This document shows positions 52,965 through 62,223 of a stretch of DNA of 64,000 bases, in pieces; position 1 is the first letter of the stretch, and the number at the start of each line of letters is the position of its first letter. The notes under the pieces are model-generated. The model was not told where the DNA came from. It made no database searches and was given only the letters and a program-made list of their open reading frames with translations. This DNA is from M55B112 sp964539395 (GTDB lineage: Bacteria; Bacteroidota; Bacteroidia; Bacteroidales; GCA-2748055). The stretch spans positions 1-64,000 of the forward strand of contig CAZIIU010000017.1 of NCBI GenBank assembly GCA_964539395.1. Direction: 5' to 3'. Position numbers and translations under genes: made by a program.

Positions 52965-54566
52965 ATGAGCAGATTTCATATTTTCAGAAATAGTACAGTG
53001 GAACCTTTGTTTGAAAAATTTGATGCTACATTCTCAGGTTATAATGAGATCATGGATATAGATCATGATGTAGATTATTTTATTTGGTTTTACACTCAAC
53101 CTATAAATTTGGAAACGGAATCTCTTATTGAAGAAATTGGAAGTTTTAAAACTGATTTTGATTTTATTATTAATCGTTTGGACAAATCTATACCTTTAAT
53201 TGCAATATCTTTGTCTGAAATTTTATCATTGGAAATTGAAACATCTGATGTTCGGGTTTCCAAAGAAATTGAAAAATTTAACGATCATTTAAGAGAAAGA
53301 TCTGCGGTAAATGATAATATTAAAATTTTTAATTTCGCATCCTTCTTTAGAAGTGAAAACATTTCTAGTCCTATTGATTGGAAATATTATTATTACTCAT
53401 TAATGGTTATCAATCCCAGAATTGCTGGAAAATTTTCTGTCTGGTTCCGAAATCAGTTGAATGCACTAGAGCTAAAGAGAAAGAAGTGTCTTGTACTGGA
53501 CCTGGATAATACGCTTTGGGAAGGTATTTTGGGTGAAGATGGTTTGAAAGGTGTTAAGGTTGGAGGACCTTACCCGGGGAATGCTTTTGCAGATTTTCAA
53601 GCAGGTATTAAAGAATTATCGAAGAATGGAATTATCCTCGCAATTTGTTCAAAAAATAATGAAGCCGATGTTGAAGCAGTATGGGATGGACTGGTAGGAA
53701 TGAAATTATCCAAAGATGATTTTGCTGCTTTCAGGATCAATTGGAATAATAAAGCCGAAAATATCAGATCGCTTGCTGATGAGTTAAATATTGGATTGGA
53801 TTCATTTGTTTTTATTGATGATAGTCCTACGGAAAGGGATTTAATCCGTGGAATGTTACCCATGGTTGAGGTGCCTGAGTTTCCTGACAAACCATATGAA
53901 TTGCCAATGTTTCTGAAACAGCTCATAAATAACTACTTTCAAACTTATCTATTAACCTCAGAGGATCTCGTAAAAACCCGGCAGTACAAGGAAAATGTAA
54001 AAAGGACTGAGCTTCAGAAAAAATACAGCAATTTTGATGACTATATTAATCATCTCAATATAGAATTAATGGTTGAAGATCTGAATGATAATAACATTAT
54101 CAGGATTGTTCAGATGACTCAAAAAACAAATCAGTTTAATCTTACAACGCACAGGTATACTGAAAGTGATATTAAGAAATTTAGAGAGGATGGAGCTTTA
54201 ATTAATTGCCTTTCGGCAAAAGATCGTTTTGGAGCTCATGGTATAACGGGTCTTATCATTATAAAATTTATTGATGATAGAAGTTCAGGTATGATAGATA
54301 CTTTGTTATTGAGTTGTCGTATCCTGGGAAAGAAAATTGAAGAACAGTTTATAATTTTCGTAATAAATAAATTGTTCAAGAAAGGTTTTAATAAAATTTT
54401 TGCGGAGTATATTCCAACAGCTAAAAACTCCCAAGTAGCTGAATTCTATGATAAGCTTGGATTTAAATGTATAAAGGTTAAAAGGAATGGAACAAAACTT
54501 TATGAGTTAAACAAAGACGATTTTAGTTCTGAAGTTAGTCCAAATTATAGTTTTATAAAATCATGA
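52965..54566 (+). CDS. FkbH-like HAD-IIIC protein
   Basis: 533 residues. An N-terminal domain (1-170) precedes the HAD core with DLDNTLWEGILGEDG at 179-193, CSKNNEADVEAVW and VFIDDSPTERDLIR. The last 150 residues form a GNAT-like domain. FkbH proteins take 1,3-bisphosphoglycerate, remove phosphate and load glycerate on an ACP as glyceryl-S-ACP. The ACP gene follows with a 4-base overlap, and a GNAT gene comes next, so a glyceryl group may be moved to the glycan. The order and coupling support the assignment; the final acceptor is inference. Confidence 0.88.
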   Translation: MSRFHIFRNSTVEPLFEKFDATFSGYNEIMDIDHDVDYFIWFYTQPINLETESLIEEIGSFKTDFDFIINRLDKSIPLIAISLSEILSLEIETSDVRVSKEIEKFNDHLRERSAVNDNIKIFNFASFFRSENISSPIDWKYYYYSLMVINPRIAGKFSVWFRNQLNALELKRKKCLVLDLDNTLWEGILGEDGLKGVKVGGPYPGNAFADFQAGIKELSKNGIILAICSKNNEADVEAVWDGLVGMKLSKDDFAAFRINWNNKAENIRSLADELNIGLDSFVFIDDSPTERDLIRGMLPMVEVPEFPDKPYELPMFLKQLINNYFQTYLLTSEDLVKTRQYKENVKRTELQKKYSNFDDYINHLNIELMVEDLNDNNIIRIVQMTQKTNQFNLTTHRYTESDIKKFREDGALINCLSAKDRFGAHGITGLIIIKFIDDRSSGMIDTLLLSCRILGKKIEEQFIIFVINKLFKKGFNKIFAEYIPTAKNSQVAEFYDKLGFKCIKVKRNGTKLYELNKDDFSSEVSPNYSFIKS

Positions 54567-54787
54567 ATGAAAGTAAAGTGAGAACAATAATGGAGAATTT
54601 GTTTGAGGTTAAGGTCTCTGGAAATAATTTCTCTCAGGATGATATAGATAATTGGGATTCCCTGAAACATCTGTCCCTGGTTGTAGCATTGGAAGAAACA
54701 TTTAACATTAGCATTGAGCCAGAGGAGATTGAAATAATGACTGATTTTGCATCAATTGTTAAAATCATTGATCAAAAATTAAATTAA
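54563..54787 (+). CDS. Acyl carrier protein
   Basis: 74 residues, complete. The phosphopantetheine site is Ser33 in DNWDSLKHL, the common D-S-L form, followed by a hydrophobic helix and an acidic second half. It overlaps the FkbH-like gene by 4 bases, so the two are almost certainly partners: FkbH would load glyceryl or a related acyl group on this carrier. The GNAT-type gene starts 11 bases downstream and would be the transferase. It differs from the ACP at 345, which has D-S-M. Confidence 0.92.
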   Translation: MNESKVRTIMENLFEVKVSGNNFSQDDIDNWDSLKHLSLVVALEETFNISIEPEEIEIMTDFASIVKIIDQKLN

Positions 54788-54798
54788 TAATTTCTAAA

Positions 54799-55767
54799 TT
54801 GATTATAAAGGTTTTAAAAACTCCGGAGATTACTGGTGAGCAATGGAGCGAAATTGTCTCTGGATTTATTGTTTCATTTAATAGAAACACAAGTATTGAA
54901 ACATTGAAGAGATATTATCTTTCCACAATAAAGGGATTTTCATACCATGCAATTGCTGTTCATGAGAATGGGAAAATTATTGGATTTAATACAATAACCC
55001 CTATGCAATATAAAGAATTGATCTTTGGATATAGTGGAGGTACGTATGTCCGTGAAGAATACCGAAAGGATATAACAATTCTGAAAAGAATGCTGTCCGC
55101 ACTAGAGGATTATTGTTCCAAGGAAGATATCGTGGCTTTTCTTGCAGTTCCCAATAAGAATTCATTTACCTATTTTACAAGGATGGCTGGTTTTAAGAAA
55201 ATAGACAGTCTTAATTATTTTATCCTAATACAAAATATTTCCAACTCTTTCAAAAAAGGAGGCTTAAAGGTGTTCAATGCTTTGGTATATCCAGCAAACT
55301 GGATTATTCTTAGCATAAACTATTTGATTTCACTGGCATTTAATTTTAAAGAAAAAGAAGTCGAGTTCGAAATATCCCCGGATAATGATTTTTTTTCAAA
55401 GAGATTTTTCCAGAAGCATTATCACCAAATAAAAAGGGATGATTTTTATTGTATATACAGAATAGTAAATGAGGATAAGGTAAGAACTGCCTATCTGTTT
55501 GATTTTCGTTTAAATGGAAAGCGAAATTACAGAGCGCTTGTTAAATCTGTATATCACATTTTGAAATCAAATAGTTCTGATATGATCGTGTTTATAGGTC
55601 ATCTGCGATTATTTCAGTTGCTTTTAGTAAAAGTGCCCAGACGTTATGAACCTTTACATCTTCCTTTGGTATTCAAAATCATCAATAACAAATATAAAGA
55701 TGAGGCTGCAAATATGGCCAATCCAAAGTATTGGAATTTTGGTTTATTGAATTTTGATGTCAGGTGA
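54799..55767 (+). CDS. GNAT-like acyltransferase
   Basis: 322 residues from TTG 54799, placed right after the ACP gene; no ATG is available before the fold begins. The N-terminal part (IIGFNTITPMQYKELIFGYSGGTYVREEYRKD) has the beta-alpha order of GNAT enzymes, the acyl-CoA or acyl-ACP binding loop being YVREEYRKD. A hydrophobic stretch near residues 160-185 may anchor it to the membrane. With FkbH and ACP it forms a compact three-gene unit that could transfer a glyceryl group. The call is from context and fold pattern. Confidence 0.6.
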   Translation: MIIKVLKTPEITGEQWSEIVSGFIVSFNRNTSIETLKRYYLSTIKGFSYHAIAVHENGKIIGFNTITPMQYKELIFGYSGGTYVREEYRKDITILKRMLSALEDYCSKEDIVAFLAVPNKNSFTYFTRMAGFKKIDSLNYFILIQNISNSFKKGGLKVFNALVYPANWIILSINYLISLAFNFKEKEVEFEISPDNDFFSKRFFQKHYHQIKRDDFYCIYRIVNEDKVRTAYLFDFRLNGKRNYRALVKSVYHILKSNSSDMIVFIGHLRLFQLLLVKVPRRYEPLHLPLVFKIINNKYKDEAANMANPKYWNFGLLNFDVR

Positions 55768-55794
55768 GGAACTTATAATTCAGTTTCTACATTT

Positions 55795-56685
55795 ATGAAT
55801 TACTCAGCACTATCTGTTGACGTTGAAGACGGAATAAACGTTGTTATAAAAGACTATTTTAATCAGACAACGCCTCCAACGGACAGGGTTGTTAAGAATA
55901 CGAATATTCTCATCGAATTGTTTAATGAATACAAGGTAAACGGAACCTTTTTTATTTTAGGAGAAGTAGCAAATGAATTTCCTTCATTGGTTAAGTCGAT
56001 ATCTGCTGCTGGGCATGAAGTCGGGGTTCATGGATATCATCATGACCAGATATTTAAATTAACTCCAGCGAAATTACGAGAAGATCTAAATAGAGCAAAA
56101 AAAGTACTCGAAGATATTACTGGTAAGCAAATATATGGTTTTAGGGCTCCGGCATTTTCAATTATCAAGAAAACAGCTTGGGCATTAGATATACTCGCAG
56201 AAATTGGCTTTCTATATGATAGTAGTATTGTCCCTGTTAAATCCAGAAGATATGGCTGGGATAATTTCAATAAGGATATTCAGCGGATCAGTTTGCCAAA
56301 TGGCAGTTCAATCATAGAGTTTCCGATATCTACAAGCAGATTGTTTGGAAAGGAAATGCCTGCGTGCGGTGGTGGATATTTAAGACATTTTCCAATCCAA
56401 TATACCCAAAACACATTTAGAAAAATTCTTAAGAAGCGTCCTGTTATGGTATATATGCATCCTTATGAATTAGATACTGAAAAATATCCTGACTTCTTTT
56501 TCGAACGTGTTAAAGAACTTAATATCCATAATAGATTGAAGACAGCTTTGTTTCCTTTAAATAAGGGTACGGTTAAGAAAAAATTAGAGACATTATTAAA
56601 GGAGTTTAAATTCGAGCCAATAATAGATATTATTCGAGATTATGATTCTAAATCACTAATCATGGAAACTGGAAAAATTTCATAA
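55795..56685 (+). CDS. XrtA-system-type polysaccharide deacetylase
   Basis: 296 residues. SVDVEDGINVV at the start, TFFILGEVANEFP, HEVGVHGYHHDQIF, GFRAPAFSI and VYMHPYELDTEKYP follow the NodB-like deacetylases with a DUF3473-type C-terminus that accompany PEP-CTERM/exosortase (XrtA) EPS loci. It is cytoplasmic as far as can be seen. It deacetylates an N-acetylated sugar. An exosortase-like gene lies in the same operon at 35880. It is followed after 44 bases by the sugar-transfer ATP-grasp gene. Confidence 0.85.
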   Translation: MNYSALSVDVEDGINVVIKDYFNQTTPPTDRVVKNTNILIELFNEYKVNGTFFILGEVANEFPSLVKSISAAGHEVGVHGYHHDQIFKLTPAKLREDLNRAKKVLEDITGKQIYGFRAPAFSIIKKTAWALDILAEIGFLYDSSIVPVKSRRYGWDNFNKDIQRISLPNGSSIIEFPISTSRLFGKEMPACGGGYLRHFPIQYTQNTFRKILKKRPVMVYMHPYELDTEKYPDFFFERVKELNIHNRLKTALFPLNKGTVKKKLETLLKEFKFEPIIDIIRDYDSKSLIMETGKIS

Positions 56686-56729
56686 GTAAGCTTCATGCTT
56701 TTTCGTAATTATTTAAGAAATTTAGTAAA

Positions 56730-57743
56730 ATGAAAAGAATTCTATATTTTGGCTATTATATTAAAACAACTGATTGGAAGAAATTTTCGAGATTTCTTGA
56801 ATATCTATCTAAACAGGCAGGCACTTCAAAAGTTGTTATATTGTTGGATATTATTTATTCAACATTTAAATATAATATCTCATTTACAGATTATTTCCTA
56901 TTCAATTTTTATCATATTTCCCAAGAGGAAAGGAAAACATGGGCAGGCACAGGTTTTATGTATGAATACCAGTTGAAAATGAATCCAAGGAAATGTAGAA
57001 ATATTCTTGATGATAAAACTAAATTCTATAAATCCTACAGGAAGCTGATAAAACATTCAATGTATAATAAAGAAGAGTTAGAATTAGAAGAAAAAAGACT
57101 TGATTTACTAAAAAATAAGGGGGGTAAAATCGTATTTAAGGTTTCTGACGGAAAATGTGGGGTAAATATTCTTTTTAAGAAAATTAATGAGGTAGAAGAA
57201 GATGATCTTCTAAGAATAATTAATGAAAATGGATATGACCTGGTGGAGGAATATATCATTCAGCATAAACTATTCAATAGATTATCACCTAGTGCAGTTA
57301 ATACAATAAGGATCTTTACACAATTAAACTCTAAAAATGAGGTTAAAATACTTGGATGCAGGTTGAGGATTTCTGTAAATTCAAATGTTGATAATCTTGC
57401 AGCCGGAAATCTTGCAGCACCTGTAGATGATGCAACCGGTGTTGTGATTGGGCCAGGTGTATACAGTGATATTACAAAAAACGATGAGGAAATACATCCT
57501 GTAACGAAAGAAAAAATAATCGGATTTAAAATACCTTTCTGGAAGGAGACAATTGATCTTGTGACAGAAGCAGCTATACTACACCCTGAAAATAGGTCGA
57601 TAGGATGGGATATTGCCATGACAGAAAATGGCCCTGACATTATTGAAGGCAACCATGACTGGTGCAAACTTCTATGGCAACTACCGGTAAAGAGGGGATT
57701 GAAGAATATGCTTGAGAAGCACTTGAATGAAATAGAAAATTGA
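56730..57743 (+). CDS. Sugar-transfer-associated ATP-grasp protein
   Basis: 337 residues. IVFKVSDGKCGVNILF gives the ATP-binding loop; LVEEYIIQHKLFNRLSPSAVNTIRIF, VDNLAAGNLAAPVDDATG and IGWDIAMTENGPDIIEGNHDWC the remaining ATP-grasp pattern of the ATPgrasp_ST group. Members sit next to sugar transferases, as here: the PglC-like gene starts 7 bases downstream. They may ligate an amino acid or similar group to a sugar, but no reaction is firmly known to me. The N-terminal 85 residues are helical. Confidence 0.85.
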   Translation: MKRILYFGYYIKTTDWKKFSRFLEYLSKQAGTSKVVILLDIIYSTFKYNISFTDYFLFNFYHISQEERKTWAGTGFMYEYQLKMNPRKCRNILDDKTKFYKSYRKLIKHSMYNKEELELEEKRLDLLKNKGGKIVFKVSDGKCGVNILFKKINEVEEDDLLRIINENGYDLVEEYIIQHKLFNRLSPSAVNTIRIFTQLNSKNEVKILGCRLRISVNSNVDNLAAGNLAAPVDDATGVVIGPGVYSDITKNDEEIHPVTKEKIIGFKIPFWKETIDLVTEAAILHPENRSIGWDIAMTENGPDIIEGNHDWCKLLWQLPVKRGLKNMLEKHLNEIEN

Positions 57744-57750
57744 CCTTTAT

Positions 57751-58341
57751 ATGAAAAGATTATTTGACATAATTTTGTCGCTAGTCGGGTTATTACTCTT
57801 TTCTCCTTTACTTTTTATTGTTTCTCTGTTAGTTTGGATCATACATGGTCGACCTGTTCTTTTTATCCAGAAGCGTCCCGGAAAAGATGAAAAAATATTT
57901 GACATATATAAATTCAGGACAATGACCAATGAGGTAGACTCGAATGGTAATTTGCTTCCCAATGAAAGGAGGATAACTAAATTTGGCAATTTCCTGAGAA
58001 CAACTTCACTTGATGAGCTTCCTGAGCTAATAAATATTATGAGGGGAGATATGAGTATTGTCGGACCAAGACCTTTGTTGGTTGATTATTTACCTCTTTA
58101 TAATGATTTCCAGAGGAAAAGACATAAAGTAAAACCAGGAATAACCGGATGGGCACAAATTAATGGAAGAAATGCTATATCATGGGAGCAGAGATTTTCT
58201 TATGATATCTGGTACGTAGAAAACAGAACCTTATTGCTTGATTTTAGAATTATACTCAGAACCATTTGTAAAGTAATTAAACGGGAAGGAATTACACATG
58301 AAGGAAATGTGGCTATGCCCCGTTTTACAGGAAATAATTAG
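57751..58341 (+). CDS. Initiating sugar-phosphate transferase (PglC/WcaJ-type)
   Basis: 196 residues with a single N-terminal membrane segment (about 7-33), the minimal PglC form. KRPGKDEKIFDIYKFRTM, TSLDELPELINIMRGDMS, VGPRPLLVDYL and KPGITGWAQINGRN are the family blocks. It moves a sugar-1-phosphate from a UDP-sugar to undecaprenyl phosphate, the first committed step of repeat-unit synthesis. It is near the end of the long operon, where such genes often lie in Bacteroidetes. The first sugar is probably a di-amino- or N-acetyl-hexose. Confidence 0.93.
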   Translation: MKRLFDIILSLVGLLLFSPLLFIVSLLVWIIHGRPVLFIQKRPGKDEKIFDIYKFRTMTNEVDSNGNLLPNERRITKFGNFLRTTSLDELPELINIMRGDMSIVGPRPLLVDYLPLYNDFQRKRHKVKPGITGWAQINGRNAISWEQRFSYDIWYVENRTLLLDFRIILRTICKVIKREGITHEGNVAMPRFTGNN

Positions 58342-58381
58342 GGCTAGGAAATCATTCTACATATAAATAATTAGAAAAAAA

Positions 58382-59446
58382 ATGAAGATTTTAATAACAG
58401 GTGTTGGAGGAGTTACTCCCAGGAGTTTTGCTCATTCATTAAGGAATTTCAGCAGATATGATCGTTATGAGCTTATCGGAACCGATTCAAATAAATATGC
58501 TGTTGGATTATATATGCACGAGCTATTTAATAAAACTTATTTGGTCCCAAGGGTTACTGATCCTGATTATTGGTCCCGTATTGATAGAATAATTGATGAT
58601 GAAGAGATAGATATGGCAGTAATAAATCCAGAAGTAGAGGTTGTTGAGTGGTCGAAAAGAGCAGCTTCATATAATTTTCCTTGTCGAGTACTATTGCCGG
58701 ATTACAAACTTACTTCAGTCCTGGTAGATAAGTCAAAGGTAACGGAAATACTTGAGCCACATGATTTTGTCCCAAAATCGTTTATATTAGATAATGAGTT
58801 AATCAATACTGATCTTAAGCTAAAATTAGAATATCCATTCTGGGTGAGAAGTGCACTGGGATCAAGCGGTCTTGGATCAATGTTGATCAAATCTAAACAA
58901 GATATTGTTAACTGGATTTCAATCAATCCAAATGTAGAAAAGTTCCTTGCCAGTGAATATCTTCCTGGTCGTAATCTGGGATGTAAAATGTTATATTATA
59001 ACGGAAAATTAATCAGAAGCGCAATAGCGGAAAGAGTGAATTATATTATGTCAAAGGTAGCACCGTCCGGAATAACTGGTAATACCAGTTATGGTCGTTT
59101 GGTGAATCGACCTGATGCATTTGAAATTGCACGAAAGGCTATGGATATATTGTTTGAGAGAACAAATACGCCCAGGCACGGTTTCTTTACTGTAGATCTT
59201 AAAGAGGATTATGAAGGAAAACCTCTTGTGACAGAAGTGAATGTGAGATTTGTGGCATTTACCCAGTGCTATGCTGCCGGAGGTGCAAACATACCGGAGG
59301 ATTTGATTAGGTTGCTTGATGAGGACCCCACATTTAACATGGATTTCAAATTATATGAGTTTGAAAAAGATCTGATTTTCTTAAGGGATGTGGACGAACA
59401 ACCCATTATTATGAAAGAAAGTCAATTGTTTAACTACTTAGCTTAG
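58382..59446 (+). CDS. ATP-grasp ligase, carbamoyl-phosphate synthetase-like
   Basis: 354 residues. KILITGVGGVTPRSFAHSL opens the pre-ATP-grasp domain; LVDKSKVTEILEPHDFVPKS, FWVRSALGSSGLGSMLI and HGFFTVDLKEDYEGKPLVTEVNVRF form the ATP and metal sites. It should ligate a carboxylate to an amine. It is the last gene of the operon, 40 bases after the sugar transferase. A 58-base gap separates it from the convergent beta-helix gene. Together with the ATP-grasp genes at 45075 and 56730 it suggests several amide-linked decorations. Confidence 0.85.
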   Translation: MKILITGVGGVTPRSFAHSLRNFSRYDRYELIGTDSNKYAVGLYMHELFNKTYLVPRVTDPDYWSRIDRIIDDEEIDMAVINPEVEVVEWSKRAASYNFPCRVLLPDYKLTSVLVDKSKVTEILEPHDFVPKSFILDNELINTDLKLKLEYPFWVRSALGSSGLGSMLIKSKQDIVNWISINPNVEKFLASEYLPGRNLGCKMLYYNGKLIRSAIAERVNYIMSKVAPSGITGNTSYGRLVNRPDAFEIARKAMDILFERTNTPRHGFFTVDLKEDYEGKPLVTEVNVRFVAFTQCYAAGGANIPEDLIRLLDEDPTFNMDFKLYEFEKDLIFLRDVDEQPIIMKESQLFNYLA

Positions 59447-59504
59447 TTTGACATTGATTTAAACATACTGATTACTAATAAAAATATAAATAGATATACG
59501 GAAA

Positions 59505-61565
59505 TTATAATTTTACAAACTTAGAAACCATAAAATCTTGCTCGCTACTCACTGTAATTAAATACATACCAGTATCTAAGTGCGTAAGGTTTAATTGAAA
59601 AATTATATCGGTTTTATGAATTTCCCCCAGATACACTATCTTCCCCTCAAGACTGACTACGATAATATTACTGTCCAAATTAAGAGGTTCAGTTAAATAA
59701 TAAGTAAAACTTCCATTATTCGGATTGGGAAACAATTGAACAGGATACACTGATTCAGGTGGTATCTCAATATCTCCTGGAATTGCATAAATTTTTAATA
59801 GTTTAGTTGTTGACTTTGCATTTTCGTTATCGGACGCTTCAGCTCTAATGTAATGAATACCTGGCGGAGGTGATTGCCAAACAACCTCAAATGGATGAGA
59901 ATAAGCCGTACCTATTATCGTGTCTAAGGAATAGAAAGTAACAGAGGTTACTGAAACATCATCTTGAGCATCCGCAATAAAAGTAATATCACCTTTATTT
60001 AGACTTTTCTCAGCAGGTGATGTGATCTCTATCGTAGGATATTCATTGCTTTCTCCGGGTACTTTTTTACTTTCAAATGCACCTAGATCGGGCTTGTCAC
60101 CATTATATTCTAATCCCACATCAGTACCGCCATCAATCAGATCACTACCCTCTACTAATTTCAAAACTGTTATATCGGGAAGAGAACCGTCTGCTTTTCG
60201 TGGTGCAGAAAGCTGGCTATAAATAGTCGATGAATCAAGATTTGTAAAATCATCGTCTGTTATCGTAAACGCAGGATTATACCTGTTAAACCACGAATCA
60301 ACAGGGTCTTTCCAATCCCATGATTCAGTTGTAAAATGAACATAATCTTGTCCATATTCATTTTCTGCTATAAATTTTGTCAGATATGTACTGTAATACA
60401 CCGATGGTTCAGACCAATCATAAATAAGGTTATTTTCCATTACAACAGAACCACCATCCCTCGGATAATCCCATCCAGATGCACCTCCAGCTGAAGCTAA
60501 CACACCCGCATAATTATAATAGATAGTATTATTGTAAAATGTGTTATAAAGGGCACTTCCATTATTTCCGGTTAAATTATTCATATCTATACCCCCGCCC
60601 ATATAATAACCTCCATTACCCGAATAACCTCGATTATAGGTTATAACAGAATTTTTTATCGTTCTTGCGGAAATTGGATCACTATTATTAATTAAAGTAT
60701 CAGTTGTTCCAATCTTTATACCAACTCCATCACCCGCATAAACTAAACCGTATAAAGTTTCACCGTTAAAAAAAGACCAACAACTATCCAATATTAATTC
60801 TCCCTTATAAGATATGTCAAATCCATCATCTGAACAATTCCATGCCCTACATCCTTGAAAATGATAGTATTGGTGTAACTTAGTGCCATACGAAACACCA
60901 CTGGATATATTAAATCCATCGCTATCCCCTCCGGGATCACTCCCATCAAGGCTATCGCATAGTGTGTGAACATCGCAATTAGTAACATATAATGTGTCCA
61001 TATTAGTGAACCACCATCCTTTTCCACTTATATTATGAAGAGTATTGTTTTCAAACCACATCGTACCATTACCACCAGCATATACACCATAAACATCAAC
61101 TTCAGCTGTACTATAATATGTATAATTGTTTCTTATTGTCAGACCTTTAATTTTAATATAATCAGCATTAGTAATATTAAGCCCAACTTTCACACCTCCA
61201 TTTGTTTTAAGACAATTTCTAAGGTCTGCTATTGGGATTTCTCCGGGATAATTAGTATATACAATAGGATTATTGTAAGTTCCATTATTTCCATATCCAC
61301 CTTTAGGATTAATTTGCATGATATATGCAGCTTGATCTACATCAGGATACCACACTCCACCACGAAAATATACTGTATCTCCAGCCTCTGCAGTATTAAA
61401 TGCTTTTTGCCAGGTAGCCATTGGAAATTTTATATCAGTTCCTACCCATTTATCACTGGCGATTGAACCATATAGTTCATTGTATGCCGGATCCTGCACA
61501 TATAAAATTCTGGAGAAACAGGCAATACTAACTGCCGATAATATGAGAAATGCTAAAGTCTTCAT
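59505..61565 (-). CDS. Secreted right-handed beta-helix protein with T9SS sorting domain
   Basis: 686 residues. A Sec signal peptide (MKTLAFLILSAVSIACFS) is followed by a right-handed beta-helix of about 480 residues with right-handed repeat strands (for example NNTLHNISGKGWWF and NNTIYYNYAGVLAS), then an Ig-like domain (about 505-590, TIEITSPAEKSLNKG) and a type A T9SS C-terminal domain (PVQLFPNPNNGSFTYYL, GMYLITVSSEQ). It is exported and fixed on or released from the surface. Beta-helix proteins of this size are often polysaccharide lyases or glycan-binding; no catalytic set is obvious to me. It converges on the long operon. Confidence 0.85.
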   Translation of the reverse strand: MKTLAFLILSAVSIACFSRILYVQDPAYNELYGSIASDKWVGTDIKFPMATWQKAFNTAEAGDTVYFRGGVWYPDVDQAAYIMQINPKGGYGNNGTYNNPIVYTNYPGEIPIADLRNCLKTNGGVKVGLNITNADYIKIKGLTIRNNYTYYSTAEVDVYGVYAGGNGTMWFENNTLHNISGKGWWFTNMDTLYVTNCDVHTLCDSLDGSDPGGDSDGFNISSGVSYGTKLHQYYHFQGCRAWNCSDDGFDISYKGELILDSCWSFFNGETLYGLVYAGDGVGIKIGTTDTLINNSDPISARTIKNSVITYNRGYSGNGGYYMGGGIDMNNLTGNNGSALYNTFYNNTIYYNYAGVLASAGGASGWDYPRDGGSVVMENNLIYDWSEPSVYYSTYLTKFIAENEYGQDYVHFTTESWDWKDPVDSWFNRYNPAFTITDDDFTNLDSSTIYSQLSAPRKADGSLPDITVLKLVEGSDLIDGGTDVGLEYNGDKPDLGAFESKKVPGESNEYPTIEITSPAEKSLNKGDITFIADAQDDVSVTSVTFYSLDTIIGTAYSHPFEVVWQSPPPGIHYIRAEASDNENAKSTTKLLKIYAIPGDIEIPPESVYPVQLFPNPNNGSFTYYLTEPLNLDSNIIVVSLEGKIVYLGEIHKTDIIFQLNLTHLDTGMYLITVSSEQDFMVSKFVKL

Positions 61566-62223
61566 CTTTTACTTTATAAATTTTTGCAAAGTAGTAATAT
61601 TTGAAATATAAAATTGGTTTTTAACAATATCCTTAATTGGAATAATTTTCGATTAAGTCATTATTTTTATGCTATATAATAATTTACATTCCTTAATAAT
61701 TACGATATACTAGTAATAAAGTTTCATCATTACATAATATTTTTAGCATAACAATTAAAATAGCCCGTTAGCACTTCGGACATAATTATAACGATTTTAT
61801 TACAGATATTGAACTATAACTATGTCCGAAATACTAAGGGGCTGAAACAAAAAAAGCGTTTGAAAATGAAAATATTGCGTTTATGCTATCTCGCTTTGGT
61901 ATAAATATTGAATTAATCGATACAGATAAAAAGGCAAAGCGGATCAGCCGTTAAAATTTCCTTTCAACCAATGTGCCTGCTTAAAATTAACATTTCTTTA
62001 ACAAGGTTTTGATTAATAGAAATCTTATGGTGGCGAATGAATAATTATTATCGACAAAATACAACAGGTAAAAATTTCATAAGAACTATCTAAAGCAAGC
62101 TAATTTACACCTCCAGCAGACGTTAATCACACCTTTATTTCTACTTGTCAAAATGGATAAACATTGCTAGATCTTATGCGTTAAAAGGGGTAAATTAGCG
62201 TAATAAACATTTAGACAAGTTAT
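61566..62223. other. Divergent intergenic region of 658 bases
   Basis: Lies between the minus-strand beta-helix gene and the plus-strand CapD-like gene and should hold both promoters. It contains an imperfect inverted repeat (61762-61843). A short open frame, 61838-61954, reads KKAFENENIAFMLSRFGINI in part and ends in TAA; it lacks a start and looks like the tail of a lost gene, but I cannot name it. The rest shows nothing. Confidence 0.5.
61762..61843. repeat. Imperfect 23-bp inverted repeat with 36-base centre
   Basis: The arms are 61762-61784 and 61821-61843 and agree at 20 of 23 positions; the core cttcggacata/tatgtccgaa is the best part. The centre is AT-rich. It sits between divergent genes, so a terminator is unlikely. 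The size suits a small non-autonomous element or leftover IS ends. No flanking duplication is evident. Confidence 0.55.
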
